A stretch of 5,891 nt of DNA from Caldifarciminota bacterium (GTDB taxonomy: Bacteria; WOR-3; Hydrothermia; WGAB01): NCBI GenBank assembly GCA_015489295.1, contig WGAB01000149.1, forward strand, positions 1-5,891, written 5' to 3'. Numbering within the stretch: position 1 is the stretch's first letter; each line of letters opens with the position of its first letter. The notes under the pieces are model-generated. The model was not told where the DNA came from. It was given only the letters and a program-made list of their open reading frames with translations, and made no database searches. Position numbers and translations under genes: made by a program. Shown here in pieces: positions 4,940 to 5,891 of the stretch.

Positions 4940-5779
4940 TCAGGGATGCAGTTCCAGGGCCATCCGGTAGGTCTGGCCCGGCCCTGCCACGGTGGGCAGC
5001 CAGCCCAGCCGCAGGGCCAGTTGACCCCGCTGGATCCTCAGGTCTGCCTGCAGGGGATACAGGTCGTTGCCGTAGAGGTAACCGAGGCGCAGGAACAGCC
5101 AGGGATGCACCTGCCAGCCTACGAAGCCGCCGAGTTCCAGCCATCCGCCGTCGGCATAGCCCGTGGTATGGCGGGCCAGAAGGGTCGCCTCCCACCGGGC
5201 CCGGCTCATGGCAACCGCGGCCGCCACGCGGAGGGGCGGGTTCACGTTCACCTGGGGTGCCACCCGGACACGTGGGCCCAGGTTCTCAAAGGCAAAACCC
5301 AGCCGAAGCATGGGCAACCGTGCGGGCGTATACACGACGCCCCCGGAAAGGAACAGGTTCGAGTACTCCTGGTCGTAGATGCGCTGGTACACCACGGACA
5401 CGGCCAGGCCGCCGGCCACCTCGGGGTCCAGCCTGAGGGCGCGGCCCAGGCGGGCGTGCAGAGCAAAGGGCGTAAAGGTCAGGCCGCCCTCGTCGTTGGG
5501 GGTTTCATCCTGGTACTCGATGGGCCCGAAGTTCTGGTAATCCACCAACAGGCCCCAGGCGTTCCAGCGGAAGGCTGCGAGCGACCGATAGGCCCCGAGG
5601 GGCTGCCGTTGATAACCAAAGAGAAGGCTCCGGCCCTGGCCCAGCAGGCCGGCCGGGTTTCCGATTGCCGCCGAAAGCCCCGGGGTGGTGGGCAGGGGGG
5701 CCAGGGCCACCCGCGGGGCGAGCAGGAACTCAAAACCGGGGTTCACGAACTGCAGAAGGGTCAGAAGCAAAGACACCAT
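4940..5779 (-). CDS. PorV/PorQ-like outer-membrane beta-barrel protein
   Basis: A 279-aa predicted outer-membrane protein. After a short hydrophobic N-terminus (SLLLTLLQFV, 3-12) it has the typical opening of the PorV/PorQ (UPF0164-like) group: GFEFLL (15-20), R23 and NPAGLL (41-46). The rest is alternating polar/hydrophobic strands rich in Gly, Tyr, Leu and Arg, for example SLLFGYQRQPLGAY, LRLGFAFENLG and LFLRLGYLYGND, as expected of a barrel. It is rather short for the family and ends LELHP without a C-terminal aromatic. The ATG at 5779 lacks a Shine-Dalgarno and lies only 6 nt after a TATAAT box, implying leaderless translation. An upstream in-frame TTG (5814-5812) would add 12 residues with several arginines and give a better signal peptide. 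accA follows after 5 nt. Function unknown; family call moderate. Confidence 0.75.
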   Translation of the reverse strand: MVSLLLTLLQFVNPGFEFLLAPRVALAPLPTTPGLSAAIGNPAGLLGQGRSLLFGYQRQPLGAYRSLAAFRWNAWGLLVDYQNFGPIEYQDETPNDEGGLTFTPFALHARLGRALRLDPEVAGGLAVSVVYQRIYDQEYSNLFLSGGVVYTPARLPMLRLGFAFENLGPRVRVAPQVNVNPPLRVAAAVAMSRARWEATLLARHTTGYADGGWLELGGFVGWQVHPWLFLRLGYLYGNDLYPLQADLRIQRGQLALRLGWLPTVAGPGQTYRMALELHP

Positions 5780-5785
5780 GGCCCC

Positions 5786-5814
5786 ATTATACCTTACCCC
5801 CGTGGGCGGTTCAA
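5786..5814 (-). promoter_or_regulatory. Strong sigma70-type promoter of the OMP-accA operon
   Basis: The minus strand reads TTGAAC (5814-5809), an exact 17-nt spacer, and a consensus -10 TATAAT (5791-5786). Transcription should start near 5779, which is the A of the annotated ATG of the outer-membrane protein gene. Confidence 0.7.
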
Positions 5815-5839
5815 TTGGCCGAGGCCTTTCCCGTATGAT
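5810..5839 (+). promoter_or_regulatory. Candidate promoter of the divergent right-hand gene
   Basis: TATGAT at 5834-5839 is a good -10 box (5/6). The best -35 at 18 nt spacing is TTCAAT (5810-5815), which is weak and overlaps the -35 of the leftward promoter on the opposite strand. A start near 5846 would leave a 5' leader of about 20 nt. Confidence 0.45.
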
Positions 5840-5865
5840 AAAAGGGCAAAAACCGGAGGTAGGCC

Positions 5866-5891
5866 ATGGAACTCAAGGTGGTGGCCGTTGA
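5866..5891 (+). CDS. Start of a divergent gene, cut by window edge
   Basis: Only 26 nt are visible, encoding MELKVVAV and a partial codon. The start is credible: GGAGGT (5855-5860) lies 5 nt before the ATG, with a TATGAT box 26 nt upstream of the ATG. It is the only gene on the plus strand and is transcribed away from the outer-membrane protein gene. The product cannot be identified from eight residues. Confidence 0.7.

Noticed and set aside
4020..4970. Plus-strand open frame of 316 codons antisense to accA
   Set aside because: accA is unambiguous on the other strand, and this translation has no recognisable motif.
4935..5195. N-terminal extension of accA up to 5195
   Set aside because: AccA proteins begin at MRLLDFE; the extra 87 codons are Arg/Pro-rich and lie inside the outer-membrane protein gene in another frame.

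Overview
The window is GC-rich bacterial DNA. A lipobox lipoprotein, a predicted outer-membrane beta-barrel and heme O synthase suggest a Gram-negative bacterium with an aerobic or nitrogen-oxide respiratory chain. A Desulfobacterota-like lineage is my guess, but nothing here fixes the phylum. Nearly everything is on the minus strand; only a gene start at the far right is on plus.

Left two thirds (1-3597, minus strand, read right to left): a four-gene cluster. It starts with a 208-aa, roughly seven-helix membrane protein of unknown family. Next is a 498-aa, roughly 12-helix protein whose histidine layout resembles the catalytic subunit of the heme-copper oxidase / nitric oxide reductase superfamily, but with a changed metal-ligand set. 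It overlaps by 4 nt a SUMF1-fold (formylglycine-generating-enzyme-like) lipoprotein that seems to lack the catalytic cysteine pair. The cluster ends with heme O synthase (ctaB/cyoE), cut by the window edge. A terminal-reductase-like subunit next to the enzyme making its likely heme precursor suggests a respiratory complex. No recognisable CoxB/CoxC or NorC partner is present, so its electron donor and acceptor cannot be read from the sequence.

Middle (3598-3944): the control region of that cluster and a tRNA. A TTGACA-type promoter lies just downstream of tRNA-Leu(UAG). It is followed by a leader of about 130 nt that can fold, an intrinsic terminator, and then a near-perfect Shine-Dalgarno. 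A terminator between promoter and first gene suggests attenuation or a riboswitch, unless it simply ends the tRNA transcript.

Right third (3945-5891): accA (acetyl-CoA carboxylase carboxyltransferase alpha) lies 5 nt downstream of a PorV/PorQ-like outer-membrane protein gene, forming a two-gene operon. Its promoter sits so close to the annotated ATG that the transcript would be leaderless. A divergent plus-strand gene begins at 5866 and shares the promoter region; only 8 full codons are visible.
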